From positions 6,922,001-6,986,000 of the forward strand of contig NZ_CP022685.1 in NCBI RefSeq assembly GCF_002556545.1: a stretch of 64,000 bases of DNA, written 5' to 3'. This DNA is from Streptomyces formicae (GTDB lineage Bacteria; Actinomycetota; Actinomycetes; Streptomycetales; Streptomycetaceae). The notes below the pieces were generated by a model. It had not been told where the DNA came from. It did no database searches and worked only from the letters and a program-made list of their open reading frames with translations. The translations under genes and the position numbers were made by a program. Numbering within the stretch: the first letter of the stretch is position 1; each line of letters begins with the position of its first letter. Shown piece after piece: positions 1-7,070 of the stretch.

Positions 1-790
1 GGCGGCCGTCGGCGTGGGCGACGGTCACCTGCCAGCGCGGGGCCGTGCCGTCCGTGTGCGCGACGCTCAGGGCTCCCGCGGCGTCCTCGCCCGTCGCGGT
101 GCGCACCGCGAGTTCGGCGGCCTGTCCCGGGCGCTCCCAGGCGGAGCTGCCCCTGCACCCTTCGGTGACGACGCGGCCGGTGCGGACCGCGGCGAGGATC
201 TCCTTGACAGCGTCCGCACCGGCCCTGCCGTACGCGTACCCGTACGGCAGCACGAGCAGCGTGGGGGAGAAGCGGTGGCCGCCCAGGTGAGTGACCTCCC
301 AGACGCCCTCTTCGCCGAGCGAGGCGAGTTCGGCGGCCAGCGGCCTGCCGAGCAGGGCGCAGCAACGGTCGCGCTTGCCGTTGGTGCAGACGAGGGCGAG
401 TGGGGCTCCGGTGTGCGGGGTGCCGAATCCGCCGTGTTCACCGGCGCCGAGGGCCGTGAAGTCCAGGTCCAGCAACTGCCGTGGGTCGTCGACCACTTGG
501 CCGCGCAGCCAGGTGCGGCCCGGTGCGGTGTGGGCGATGTACACGCGGTGCCGGGTGGGTGCGTGACAGTCGGCGTGCCGCCCTGGGCGGCGGATGAGTG
601 CGACGCGTACGCCGGTGCCCTCCGCGGCCCGCTCCAGGGCGCGGCCGACCTCGGGATCGAGATGGCTGGATGTCAGCGCCTTGGCACCCCAGGGGCCGGG
701 TTGTTCGAGGAGGAGCCATGTCCTGGCGGTGGCGGCGGTCCCCGCGAGCGGCTCGTTCAGGTCCCGCGATGCGGTGGCGCACGTACTCAC
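1..790 (-). CDS. sucrase/ferredoxin-like family protein (3' end outside window)
   Basis: The frame opens with GTG at 790 and runs off the left edge, so about 263 N-terminal residues are visible. The protein has the motif CTNGKRDRCC around residue 133-142, followed by a small-residue/PLA segment and then HLGGHRFSPT around residue 168. This Cys/His pattern is the hallmark of the thioredoxin-fold ferredoxins annotated as sucrase/ferredoxin-like (Apd1-related), where the Cys and His residues are expected to ligate a 2Fe-2S cluster. The family is cytosolic; its physiological role in Streptomyces is not settled. The next gene on this strand, the HTH-citrate synthase, ends 151 bp upstream, with a GA-rich low-complexity spacer between them, so the two could be co-transcribed. 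Confidence 0.8.
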   Translation of the reverse strand, partial: MSTCATASRDLNEPLAGTAATARTWLLLEQPGPWGAKALTSSHLDPEVGRALERAAEGTGVRVALIRRPGRHADCHAPTRHRVYIAHTAPGRTWLRGQVVDDPRQLLDLDFTALGAGEHGGFGTPHTGAPLALVCTNGKRDRCCALLGRPLAAELASLGEEGVWEVTHLGGHRFSPTLLVLPYGYAYGRAGADAVKEILAAVRTGRVVTEGCRGSSAWERPGQAAELAVRTATGEDAAGALSVAHTDGTAPRWQVTVAHADGR

Positions 791-845
791 GCAGGCGAGC
801 CTAACCCGCGCTCCGCCCCGGGCCGTTCACGCCTCGTCGAAGGAC

Positions 846-940
846 TCAGGCCGTTCACGAAGAGGACGACGACGAAGCGCACGAAGAGGACGACGGCGAA
901 GAGGACGATGATAGTGATTAAGAAGAGGACGACGACAGTG
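846..940. repeat. GA/CT-rich imperfect tandem repeat between two genes
   Basis: The spacer holds about four imperfect copies of a GAAGAGGACGACG core, near 859, 883, 899 and 924. The sequence CACGAAGAGGACGACG recurs exactly at 856 and 880. GGCCGTTCACG is also repeated nearby. One plus-strand frame reads a run of Glu/Asp ending in TAA, but it has no start codon after the preceding in-frame stop. I see no gene here. Confidence 0.55.
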
Positions 941-941
941 G

Positions 942-2198
942 CTAATCGGAAGCGGACGGCATGGGCTGGGGCGGACGTGCGCCCACGTACTGGCCGCTGG
1001 GACGCATCCGCAGCGGCCGTTCGTCGTACTCCTCCAGGGCGTGCGCGATCCAGCCCGCCGTACGGGCCACCGCGAAGATCGTCTCGCCTGCTTCCGCGGG
1101 CATCCCCGAGGAGGCGCTGAGGACGGCCAGGGCGAGGTCGACGTTGGCGTGCAGGTTCGTGTGGCGGGCGGTGGTGGCCACCACGTCGCGGGCCGCGGCG
1201 AGGGCAGGACCGGCCGACGGCATCTCCTTCAGGAGGCCGAACAGCGCCTGCGCGCGCGGGTCTTCGCCCGGGTAGAGGCGGTGGCCGAGCCCGGGGACCC
1301 GGCGTCCCGCGCGCAGTTCGTCGGCCACTACGGGGGTCGCGCTGCCCCGGTCGAGCACGTCGAGGAGCATGCGGTGGGCCAGACCGCTGGCCGCGCCGTG
1401 CAGCGGGCCCTCCAGGACGCCGAGTCCGGCCGAGACCGCCGCGTAGGGGTGGGCGCGAGCGGAGGCGGCGACGCGGACGGCGAGCGTCGAGGCCGCGAGG
1501 TCGTGGTCGACGAGCAGCGCGAGGGCGGTGTCCAGGGCGTGCAGCGAGGCGGCGTCGGGCTTGTGGCCGGTCAGCCGCGCCCACAGGCGTCGCGCCAGCG
1601 GGCCCTCGTCCTTGTGGCCGGGAAGGACCGGTGGGAGCGCGGCGACCAGCGTGGGGATCAGGGAGCGCGCGGTGCCGATGACGGCCTCTTCGGAGAGGTC
1701 GAAACGGAGCGGGTCGGCGGCCGCGGCGGAGATCGCGGCGACGCGCAGCCGGTCCGTCGGACCGCTGTGCTCGGGCAGCGCGTTGACCGCGCGGCGGGCC
1801 GTGGTGACGGTCTCCTTGGGGGCGACGAAGCCGATGCCGGGGCGCAGGACGCCGGTCCACAGCCACTCGGCCACCTCTTCGTAGGAGTGGGTCAGGGCGA
1901 GCTGTGCCGCGTCGACGCCGCGGTAGTAGTAGCGGTCCTTGTCGATCAACGTGATGCGGGTGCGTACGGAGAGTTCGTTGGCGGTGGTCGGAGCGGCGGG
2001 TTCCCGTCTGTTCCTGCGGGCCAGCGCCTCGACCTCCTTGGGGTCGAAGGTGCTGCCCCGTGAACCGGCGCCGCGGCTGCTGCCGAGCTGGCCTCGGCTC
2101 ACGTACGCGTACACGGTCTCGGGCTTCACGCCGAGCAGTTCGGCGGCCTCCTTGGTGCTGAGCCGCCGACCCTCGCGCGGGGTTCCTTGATCCGTCAT
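942..2198 (-). CDS. citrate synthase-like enzyme with N-terminal helix-turn-helix domain
   Basis: 418 residues from ATG at 2198; an upstream ATG at 2273 would put the operator repeats inside the gene, so it is less likely. Residues ~12-50 form an excisionase/MerR-type helix-turn-helix (STKEAAELLGVKPETVYAYV). The remainder is a citrate synthase fold with the expected active-site stretches: GPLHG near 264, GLGHRLYPGEDPR near 301, HANVDLAL near 350 (catalytic Asp kept) and the substrate-binding RPSGQYVG near the C-terminus. The family condenses acyl-CoA with an oxo-acid (citrate or 2-methylcitrate synthesis). The HTH fusion suggests that the enzyme or a relative also binds DNA, possibly the repeats in the 120-bp gap to the divergent second citrate synthase gene. 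The actual substrate cannot be told from the sequence. Confidence 0.85.
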   Translation of the reverse strand: MTDQGTPREGRRLSTKEAAELLGVKPETVYAYVSRGQLGSSRGAGSRGSTFDPKEVEALARRNRREPAAPTTANELSVRTRITLIDKDRYYYRGVDAAQLALTHSYEEVAEWLWTGVLRPGIGFVAPKETVTTARRAVNALPEHSGPTDRLRVAAISAAAADPLRFDLSEEAVIGTARSLIPTLVAALPPVLPGHKDEGPLARRLWARLTGHKPDAASLHALDTALALLVDHDLAASTLAVRVAASARAHPYAAVSAGLGVLEGPLHGAASGLAHRMLLDVLDRGSATPVVADELRAGRRVPGLGHRLYPGEDPRAQALFGLLKEMPSAGPALAAARDVVATTARHTNLHANVDLALAVLSASSGMPAEAGETIFAVARTAGWIAHALEEYDERPLRMRPSGQYVGARPPQPMPSASD

Positions 2199-2238
2199 GG
2201 GCGTCACCGTATCCGCATCCTGACGACTGGACTTGCAC

Positions 2239-2274
2239 ATTGATTCAATCAATATTGACAGGTCTTCAATCAAT
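2239..2274. promoter_or_regulatory. operator-like repeats between divergent citrate synthase genes
   Basis: ATTGATTCAATCAAT at 2239-2253 is a perfect 7-1-7 inverted repeat. The element TTCAATCAAT occurs at 2244 and again at 2265, exactly 21 bp apart, which puts the copies on one face of the helix. TTGACA at 2255-2260 between them looks like a -35 box for the rightward gene; I see no convincing -10. The AT-rich block stands out from the surrounding GC-rich sequence. The binding protein is unknown; the HTH-citrate synthase next door is the obvious candidate. Confidence 0.6.
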
Positions 2275-2318
2275 CATGGACAGTCACATCAAGTCCAGGG
2301 AGGAAGTCGAGGAAGAAC

Positions 2319-3533
2319 ATGCCGATCAATGGCTCCACCGCCACCCCCGCCGAGCCGGTCGAGGTCCCACGAGGACTCGCCGGTGTCGTCGTCACCGAGA
2401 CAGAGCTCGGAGACGTCAGGGGACACGAGGGCTTCTACCACTACCGCCAGTACTCGGCCGTCGAGCTCGCGCAGAGCCGCAGCTTCGAGGACGTATGGCA
2501 TCTGATGTTCCACGGCGAGCTGCCGGACGCGGGGCGGAGCGCCGCCTTCGCCGCGCGGACCGCGTCGCTGCGGCACCTGCCCGACGAGGTGCGCGAGGCG
2601 CTGCCCGCCATCGCCAGGGCCAGCGCGCTGTCGGGGCCGCTCTCCGGGCTGCGCACCGCCCTGTCGCTCTTCGGGGCGTCGAAGGGCTTCCGCCCCGTGT
2701 ACGACATCGACGACGACCGGCGGCGCGAGGACGCCCTGGCCGCGGCCGCGGTGGTGCCCACCCTGCTCACGGCGCTCCACCGGCTCGGGCAGGGCCTCGA
2801 ACCCGTCGAGCCGCGCGACGATCTGTCGTACGCCGCCAACTACCTGTACATGATGACCGGTTCGGAGCCGGATGCCGCCCGGGGGCGGGCGATCGAGCAG
2901 TACTTGATCTCGACCATTGATCACGGCTTCAACGCGTCAACCTTCACGGCGCGGGTCATCACGTCGACCGGTGCGGATGTGGCGGCCTGTCTGGTGGGCG
3001 CGGTCGGGGCGCTCTCCGGGCCGCTGCACGGCGGGGCGCCGAGCCGGGCCCTCGACACGCTCGACGCGATCGGCACGCGCGACCGCATCGACGGCTGGAT
3101 CCGGGAGCGGGTCCTGGCGGGCGACCGCATCATGGGCTTCGGCCACCCCGTCTACCGCACCGAGGACCCGCGCTCGCGCATGCTGCGGGGCATCGCGGGG
3201 CGGTTCGGCGGGGACCTGGTCGAGTTCGCGATCGAGGTGGAGCGGCAGGTGGAGGCGATCCTGGCGGAGCTGAAGCCGGGGCGCGAACTGCACACGAACG
3301 TGGAGTTCTACGCCGGGGTCGTCATGGAGCTGTGCGGCCTGCCGCGCGAGATGTTCACGCCGACGTTCGCCGCGGCGCGGGTGGTGGGCTGGAGCGCCAA
3401 CGTCCTGGAGCAGGCCCGGGATTCGAAGATCATTCGGCCTGCGGCGCGGTATGTGGGGGAGGTGCCGCCCGCTCCCGTACCGGCGCCTCAAGGGGAAGCC
3501 GGTGGCGCCTGCAGCCGGTCGGCGAAGGCCTGA
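2319..3533 (+). CDS. citrate synthase / 2-methylcitrate synthase family protein
   Basis: 404 residues from ATG at 2319, preceded by a GAGGAAG ribosome-binding site. Active-site stretches are GPLHGGAPS near 234, GFGHPVYRTEDPRS near 273 and LHTNVEFYAG near 326, plus RPAARYVG near the end. In E. coli GltA the last catalytic motif reads NVDFYSG, so the catalytic Asp position holds Glu here. The family catalyses Claisen-type condensation of acyl-CoA with oxaloacetate. The gene is divergent from the HTH-fused citrate synthase and its 3' end overlaps the end of the convergent DUF6082-type gene by 46 bp. Whether it makes citrate or methylcitrate, and whether Glu supports full activity, is unknown. 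Confidence 0.85.
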   Translation: MPINGSTATPAEPVEVPRGLAGVVVTETELGDVRGHEGFYHYRQYSAVELAQSRSFEDVWHLMFHGELPDAGRSAAFAARTASLRHLPDEVREALPAIARASALSGPLSGLRTALSLFGASKGFRPVYDIDDDRRREDALAAAAVVPTLLTALHRLGQGLEPVEPRDDLSYAANYLYMMTGSEPDAARGRAIEQYLISTIDHGFNASTFTARVITSTGADVAACLVGAVGALSGPLHGGAPSRALDTLDAIGTRDRIDGWIRERVLAGDRIMGFGHPVYRTEDPRSRMLRGIAGRFGGDLVEFAIEVERQVEAILAELKPGRELHTNVEFYAGVVMELCGLPREMFTPTFAAARVVGWSANVLEQARDSKIIRPAARYVGEVPPAPVPAPQGEAGGACSRSAKA

Positions 3534-4183
3534 TCGAAGAGCTGGAACACCCGCCCCTCGGGGCTGTCGGGCGAGAGCTGCGCCTTGTGTGCCCTGGTGG
3601 CGTTCCAGTAGCGCCGGAACGTGCTGCTGTCGAGCAGGTTCTCGGCGTGGGCGATCAAGTCGTCCTCGGAGAAGCTGCCCCAGCTGTAGGCCAGTACGTA
3701 GTGGTTGAAGGTGAGGTTGGCGAAGAGGTTCTGGCGGAGTGCGGAATCCGGCTCCCCGCGGAAGTCGTTCCACACCGCGGCCAGGGAGGGGTCGTCCATG
3801 ACCATCTGCGTCAGCTGGACGTGCAGCGTGCGCAGGTCGGCCTCCGCGCTGCGGTGCAGTTCGTCGCGCGAGGCGATCAGTTCCGCGCGCTGGAGGGAGA
3901 GTTCGAGCCGCTGCATCCGCAGTTCCCGCTGCTGGAAGAGGAGGGTGGCGACGAGCAGTAGCAGGGCGAGGCCGGAGAACACCGCGCTCACGCCGCCGAA
4001 GTAGTCCCCCAGTGAGCTGCGCTCCTCCGCCGTCCGCCGGTCGCCGTTGGTCGCCTCCACGCCGCGTATCAGCCAGCCGCTGACGGCTAAGGAGGCCACG
4101 CCCACGAGCGCGACCCCCGCGACGACGGCCGCGGTCCACGCGCCGACGGAGAGTGCGGTACGCCAAGCCTGCTGACGTGCCAT
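3488..4183 (-). CDS. DUF6082-type membrane protein (copy A)
   Basis: 231 residues from ATG at 4183. Two hydrophobic segments lie near residues 12-40 and 65-88, the second followed by a basic, heptad-like helix (QQRELRMQRLELSLQRAEL). The C-terminal soluble part contains MVMDDPSLAAVWNDF, LFANLTFNHYVLAY and RRYWNATRAHKAQL. These blocks are shared with copy B (5029-5604): NPIFRHYWDATRHHRASL and FLFANALYINALHAHRIG. The pattern fits the Streptomyces family I know as DUF6082; function is unknown. The last 46 bp overlap the convergent citrate synthase. It lies 128 bp downstream of a small gene, with a strong hairpin in between, so separate transcription is possible. Confidence 0.75.
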   Translation of the reverse strand: MARQQAWRTALSVGAWTAAVVAGVALVGVASLAVSGWLIRGVEATNGDRRTAEERSSLGDYFGGVSAVFSGLALLLLVATLLFQQRELRMQRLELSLQRAELIASRDELHRSAEADLRTLHVQLTQMVMDDPSLAAVWNDFRGEPDSALRQNLFANLTFNHYVLAYSWGSFSEDDLIAHAENLLDSSTFRRYWNATRAHKAQLSPDSPEGRVFQLFDQAFADRLQAPPASP

Positions 4184-4237
4184 CAGTCCCTCCCTGGGTT
4201 CGCGGAATTCTTCCCGTGGGCAGGGGGCGGAAACGTG

Positions 4238-4307
4238 CCCGGCCCCTGTGGAGGGGCCGGGTGCGCGATCGCGGAGACGTCCGGCCCGGGGGGTGCCCCG
4301 GGCCGGA
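4238..4307. terminator. pair of strong GC hairpins downstream of the small gene
   Basis: Two stem-loops occur in tandem: CCCGGCCCC (4238-4246) with GGGGCCGGG (4253-4261), and a perfect 12-bp stem 4280-4291/4296-4307 with a 4-nt loop. They lie just past the stop of the small gene at 4312 and before DUF6082-type copy A. Intrinsic terminator or mRNA-stabilising structures are both possible; no T-run is present. Confidence 0.55.
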
Positions 4308-4311
4308 CCTG

Positions 4312-4572
4312 CTACGCGTCGGGGATGTCGGACCTGGCCCGCAGGAGGGTCTCGCGGGTGATCACGACGATGCGCTGGTCCTGGCTGCAGACGAGGCCCG
4401 GTGGCAGGGCGTGCCGCAGGGTCTCGGTCGCGTCGGTCCCTATGACGGCGAAGTTCCCGTCGCTGAGCTCGAAGATGTCGGGACAGGTCTCTCCGGAGAG
4501 GCTGCCTCGTTGGCGTGGGGGAACGCCCAGCCTGCGTGCTATGTACGGCTTTCGGCCTAGACGGACGGCCAT
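4312..4572 (-). CDS. small conserved protein, paralogue 1
   Basis: 86 residues from ATG at 4572, with an AAGGAGG ribosome-binding site 6 nt upstream that fixes the start. The protein contains GVPPRQRGSLSGETC followed by PDIFELSDGNFAVIGTD, and ends in VVITRETLLRARSDIPDA. The same blocks appear in the neighbouring 78-residue protein at 4697-4933, so the two are tandem duplicates. It is probably a cytosolic, single-domain protein; there is no signal peptide or membrane segment. I do not recognise a function. Position between two DUF6082-type genes suggests a role tied to them. Confidence 0.75.
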   Translation of the reverse strand: MAVRLGRKPYIARRLGVPPRQRGSLSGETCPDIFELSDGNFAVIGTDATETLRHALPPGLVCSQDQRIVVITRETLLRARSDIPDA

Positions 4573-4696
4573 GACGGCCTCCTTGAGGGCGGGTGGAGAT
4601 CGATGAAGTCGAGCTGTGCGTATCTGAACAGTCACCAAGGGTGATGGTGAAGGGCGCTGAATGACCGGGTCCGGTGCAGCGGGGGCGTCGAGCGGC

Positions 4697-4933
4697 TCAG
4701 GCCTCGGGGATGTCGACCTTGGCTCGGACGAGGGTCTCTCGGCTGACGACGACGATGCGCTCGTAGTCGGCGCATCCGGCGTCAGCGGGCAGTTCGCCCT
4801 TGAGCGCTTCGGTCTTGTCCGTCCCGATGACGGCGAAGTTCCCGTCGCTGAGCTCAAAGATGTCGGGGCAGGTCTGGCCGGTTGCGCTGCCCCGCAAGCG
4901 GGGAGGCACGCCGATGCGGCGCACGATGTTCAA
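4697..4933 (-). CDS. small conserved protein, paralogue 2
   Basis: 78 residues starting at TTG 4933 (preceded by CAGGGA); GTG at 4924 is an alternative start. The core GVPPRLRGSATGQTC and PDIFELSDGNFAVIGTD matches paralogue 1 almost residue for residue, and both end in a DIP(D/E)A tail. The N-terminus is shorter by about eight residues. No domain is recognised. It lies 95 bp downstream of DUF6082-type copy B on the same strand and probably shares its transcript. Confidence 0.7.
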   Translation of the reverse strand: MNIVRRIGVPPRLRGSATGQTCPDIFELSDGNFAVIGTDKTEALKGELPADAGCADYERIVVVSRETLVRAKVDIPEA

Positions 4934-5028
4934 AGGGATCCCTGTCCTCGGGCGATGGGTGCTGAGCTGGGTGGCGACAGGCTAGCCGCTAGATGCCGCG
5001 AGACGGTCCCAGTGTCATCCAACCGGCC

Positions 5029-5604
5029 CTATTCGACGGGAGGTTCGCCCACCACCCACCACTCGTCGGTGTCCGCTTCCTGTAGTTCGAGGTCCAGGCG
5101 ATCCATCATGCGGCCCACTTTGGCCTCGTCGGAGGAGCGGTCCAGGCTGGCGCGATGGTGCCGCGTGGCATCCCAGTAGTGCCGGAAGATCGGGTTCTGG
5201 CACATCACCCGAAGGTGTCCGTGCAGCTCTCCCAGGCTCATGGCGCCGATCCGATGGGCATGCAGCGCGTTGATGTACAGAGCGTTGGCGAAGAGGAACT
5301 GGCGTTGGCGCTCAGGTGGGATCTCCTCCTCGTAGGTGTTCAGGACCGCCGCGAGCGAGGCGTCCCCCATCGCCTTGCACAGGAGGTCGAAGTGGAGCCG
5401 GTGCTGTTCGGTGAGGGCCGCGTTCCTGCGTTGTGCGGCCTGGGCCAGGCGTTCGTGTTCGGCGGCCCTGCGGTCGTGTTCCTCGAGGTGCGCCGACCGG
5501 CGCCACCCTTTGCCGCGGAGCAGCAGGAACGTTCCAGCCGCGAATGAGAGCCCCGCCGTCGCGGCCGGACCCACCTCCCGTGTCCAAGATTTCAGTGTGG
5601 CCAT
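5029..5604 (-). CDS. DUF6082-type membrane protein (copy B)
   Basis: 191 residues from ATG at 5604, with GGGGGG at ribosome-binding distance; longer upstream frames have no better start. One hydrophobic segment (AATAGLSFAAGTFLLL) lies near residues 13-30, followed by a charged helix rich in Arg/Glu and then the family blocks AMGDASLAAVLNTYEEE, FLFANALYINALHAHRIG and FRHYWDATRHHRASLD. It is a relative of copy A with one membrane segment instead of two. It heads the leftward cassette copy B - small 2 - small 1 - copy A. Function unknown. Confidence 0.75.
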   Translation of the reverse strand: MATLKSWTREVGPAATAGLSFAAGTFLLLRGKGWRRSAHLEEHDRRAAEHERLAQAAQRRNAALTEQHRLHFDLLCKAMGDASLAAVLNTYEEEIPPERQRQFLFANALYINALHAHRIGAMSLGELHGHLRVMCQNPIFRHYWDATRHHRASLDRSSDEAKVGRMMDRLDLELQEADTDEWWVVGEPPVE

Positions 5605-5949
5605 GTCAACCCCCCGAATAGGCGACCGTCCGCCGGTCGTCGGGATGCGGGTCGACAGGGAGCGGACCGGCGAGCGATGGGCGGTGCGCTTGCCGTCTCC
5701 CAGGGTGCCGAGCGGCTCTGATCGGCGGGGAGGCGGAGAGGCGGCGCACGGAAGGAAGCGGTGGTCGCACATCCGGGCGCCGTGCCCAATGTGTGCCCCG
5801 CGAGCGCCGCTAACAATCGTTCACTCCGCGACCCTCTCCGCGCACATATCCTGGGACGGTCTTCCATCGTCGTACGGGATTCGATGAGGTCCGACGAGGC
5901 CCGACGAGATCCGGCGCGACGCGCAGAAGCGTCGACACGAGAGGCCCAC
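5605..5949. other. divergent intergenic region
   Basis: This 345-bp gap separates the leftward DUF6082-type cassette from the rightward CobW-type gene, so it should hold both promoters. I see no clear -35/-10 pair, no Zur-type box and no RNA gene. Part of it is open as a GTG/ATG extension of the CobW frame, but the start at 5950 has the better ribosome-binding site. Confidence 0.5.
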
Positions 5950-7053
5950 GTGAACAAGCAGCAGATCCCGGTCGTCGTCCTCGCCGGTTTCCTCGGCTCG
6001 GGAAAGACGACCCTGCTGAACCATCTGCTGCACCGCAGCGGCGGCACCCGGATCGGGGCGATCGTCAACGACTTCGGCTCGATCGAGATCGACGCCATGT
6101 CGGTCGCGGGGCAGCTCGGGGACTCGACGGTCTCGCTCGGCAACGGATGTCTGTGCTGCGCGGTCGACGCCAGCGAACTCGACGAGTACCTGGACCGGCT
6201 CGCCAGGCCCGCCGCGGGGATCGACGTCATCGTCATCGAGGCGAGCGGGCTCGCGGAGCCGCAGGAGCTCGTGAAGATGCTCCTCGCCAGCGAGAACCCG
6301 CACATCGTGTACGGCGGGATCGTCGAGGTCGTCGACGCCGCAGAGTTCGACGCCACCCGGGAGCGGCACCCCGAGGTCGATCGCCATCTGGGCATCGCCG
6401 ATCTCGTCGTGGTCAACAAGGCCGACCGGGTGTCCGACGAGGAGCGTGAGGGCGTCCTCGGGGTCGTGGGAGGGCTGACGGACCGGGCGGCCGTGGTGTC
6501 CGCCTCGTACGGGCGAGTGGACGTGGAGATGCTCCTCGACCGGAAGCCCGTGGGGGAGCGGATCGGGCAGCTGTCGTTCGAGGACCTGCGCGAGGACACA
6601 CGCGACGAGGGAGACGGCTGCGGGCATGACGGTTGCGGGCATGACGGGAACGCGCACTCCGCGAGTGACTGCGGGCACGAAGGCCACCTGCACACCGCCT
6701 ACGAAAGCCTCTCCTTCGTCTCCGAAGTGCCCCTGGGGCCGCGCCCCTTGATGGCGCTTCTCGACAGCAGGCCCGAAGGGCTCTACCGCATCAAGGGGTA
6801 CGTCGATTTTGGTCCTGCCGACCCGAGGAACCGGTACGAGGTGCACGCCGTGGGGCGGTTCCTGCGGTTCTACCCTGAGCCGTGGGGCCCGGGGGAGGCG
6901 CGGCTGACCCAGCTCGTGCTCATCGGGTCGGGCGTCGACGTGCCGGCTCTGGAGAAGGAGCTCGAGGCCTGTCGCGAGGACGCCCCACACGCCGATGAGC
7001 AGGGCATGTGGGGCGTACTGCGGTACGTCCAGGAGCCGGACGCCGAGAGCTAG
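5950..7053 (+). CDS. CobW/P47K-family GTPase (metal chaperone type)
   Basis: 367 residues from GTG at 5950, preceded by GAGAGG. The P-loop GFLGSGKTT lies at residues ~13-21, the metal-site motif NGCLCC (CxCC) near 61-66, and NKAD for guanine recognition near 156. A His/Cys-rich segment around residues 218-245 (repeats of GCGHDG, then GHEGHLH) looks like a metal-binding loop, and a CobW C-terminal domain follows. The family includes zinc and cobalt chaperones (ZNG1, YciC/ZigA, CobW) that load metal into targets using GTP. The His-rich loop fits zinc, but no Zur-like operator is visible upstream. The gene ends 17 bp before the convergent parC stop. Confidence 0.88.
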   Translation: MNKQQIPVVVLAGFLGSGKTTLLNHLLHRSGGTRIGAIVNDFGSIEIDAMSVAGQLGDSTVSLGNGCLCCAVDASELDEYLDRLARPAAGIDVIVIEASGLAEPQELVKMLLASENPHIVYGGIVEVVDAAEFDATRERHPEVDRHLGIADLVVVNKADRVSDEEREGVLGVVGGLTDRAAVVSASYGRVDVEMLLDRKPVGERIGQLSFEDLREDTRDEGDGCGHDGCGHDGNAHSASDCGHEGHLHTAYESLSFVSEVPLGPRPLMALLDSRPEGLYRIKGYVDFGPADPRNRYEVHAVGRFLRFYPEPWGPGEARLTQLVLIGSGVDVPALEKELEACREDAPHADEQGMWGVLRYVQEPDAES

Positions 7054-7070
7054 CGGCTACCAGCCGCTGA

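Noticed and set aside
5810..5830. Possible Zur box upstream of the CobW-type GTPase (AACAATCGTT)
   Set aside because: It lacks the TGAAAA-type arms expected of a Streptomyces Zur operator.
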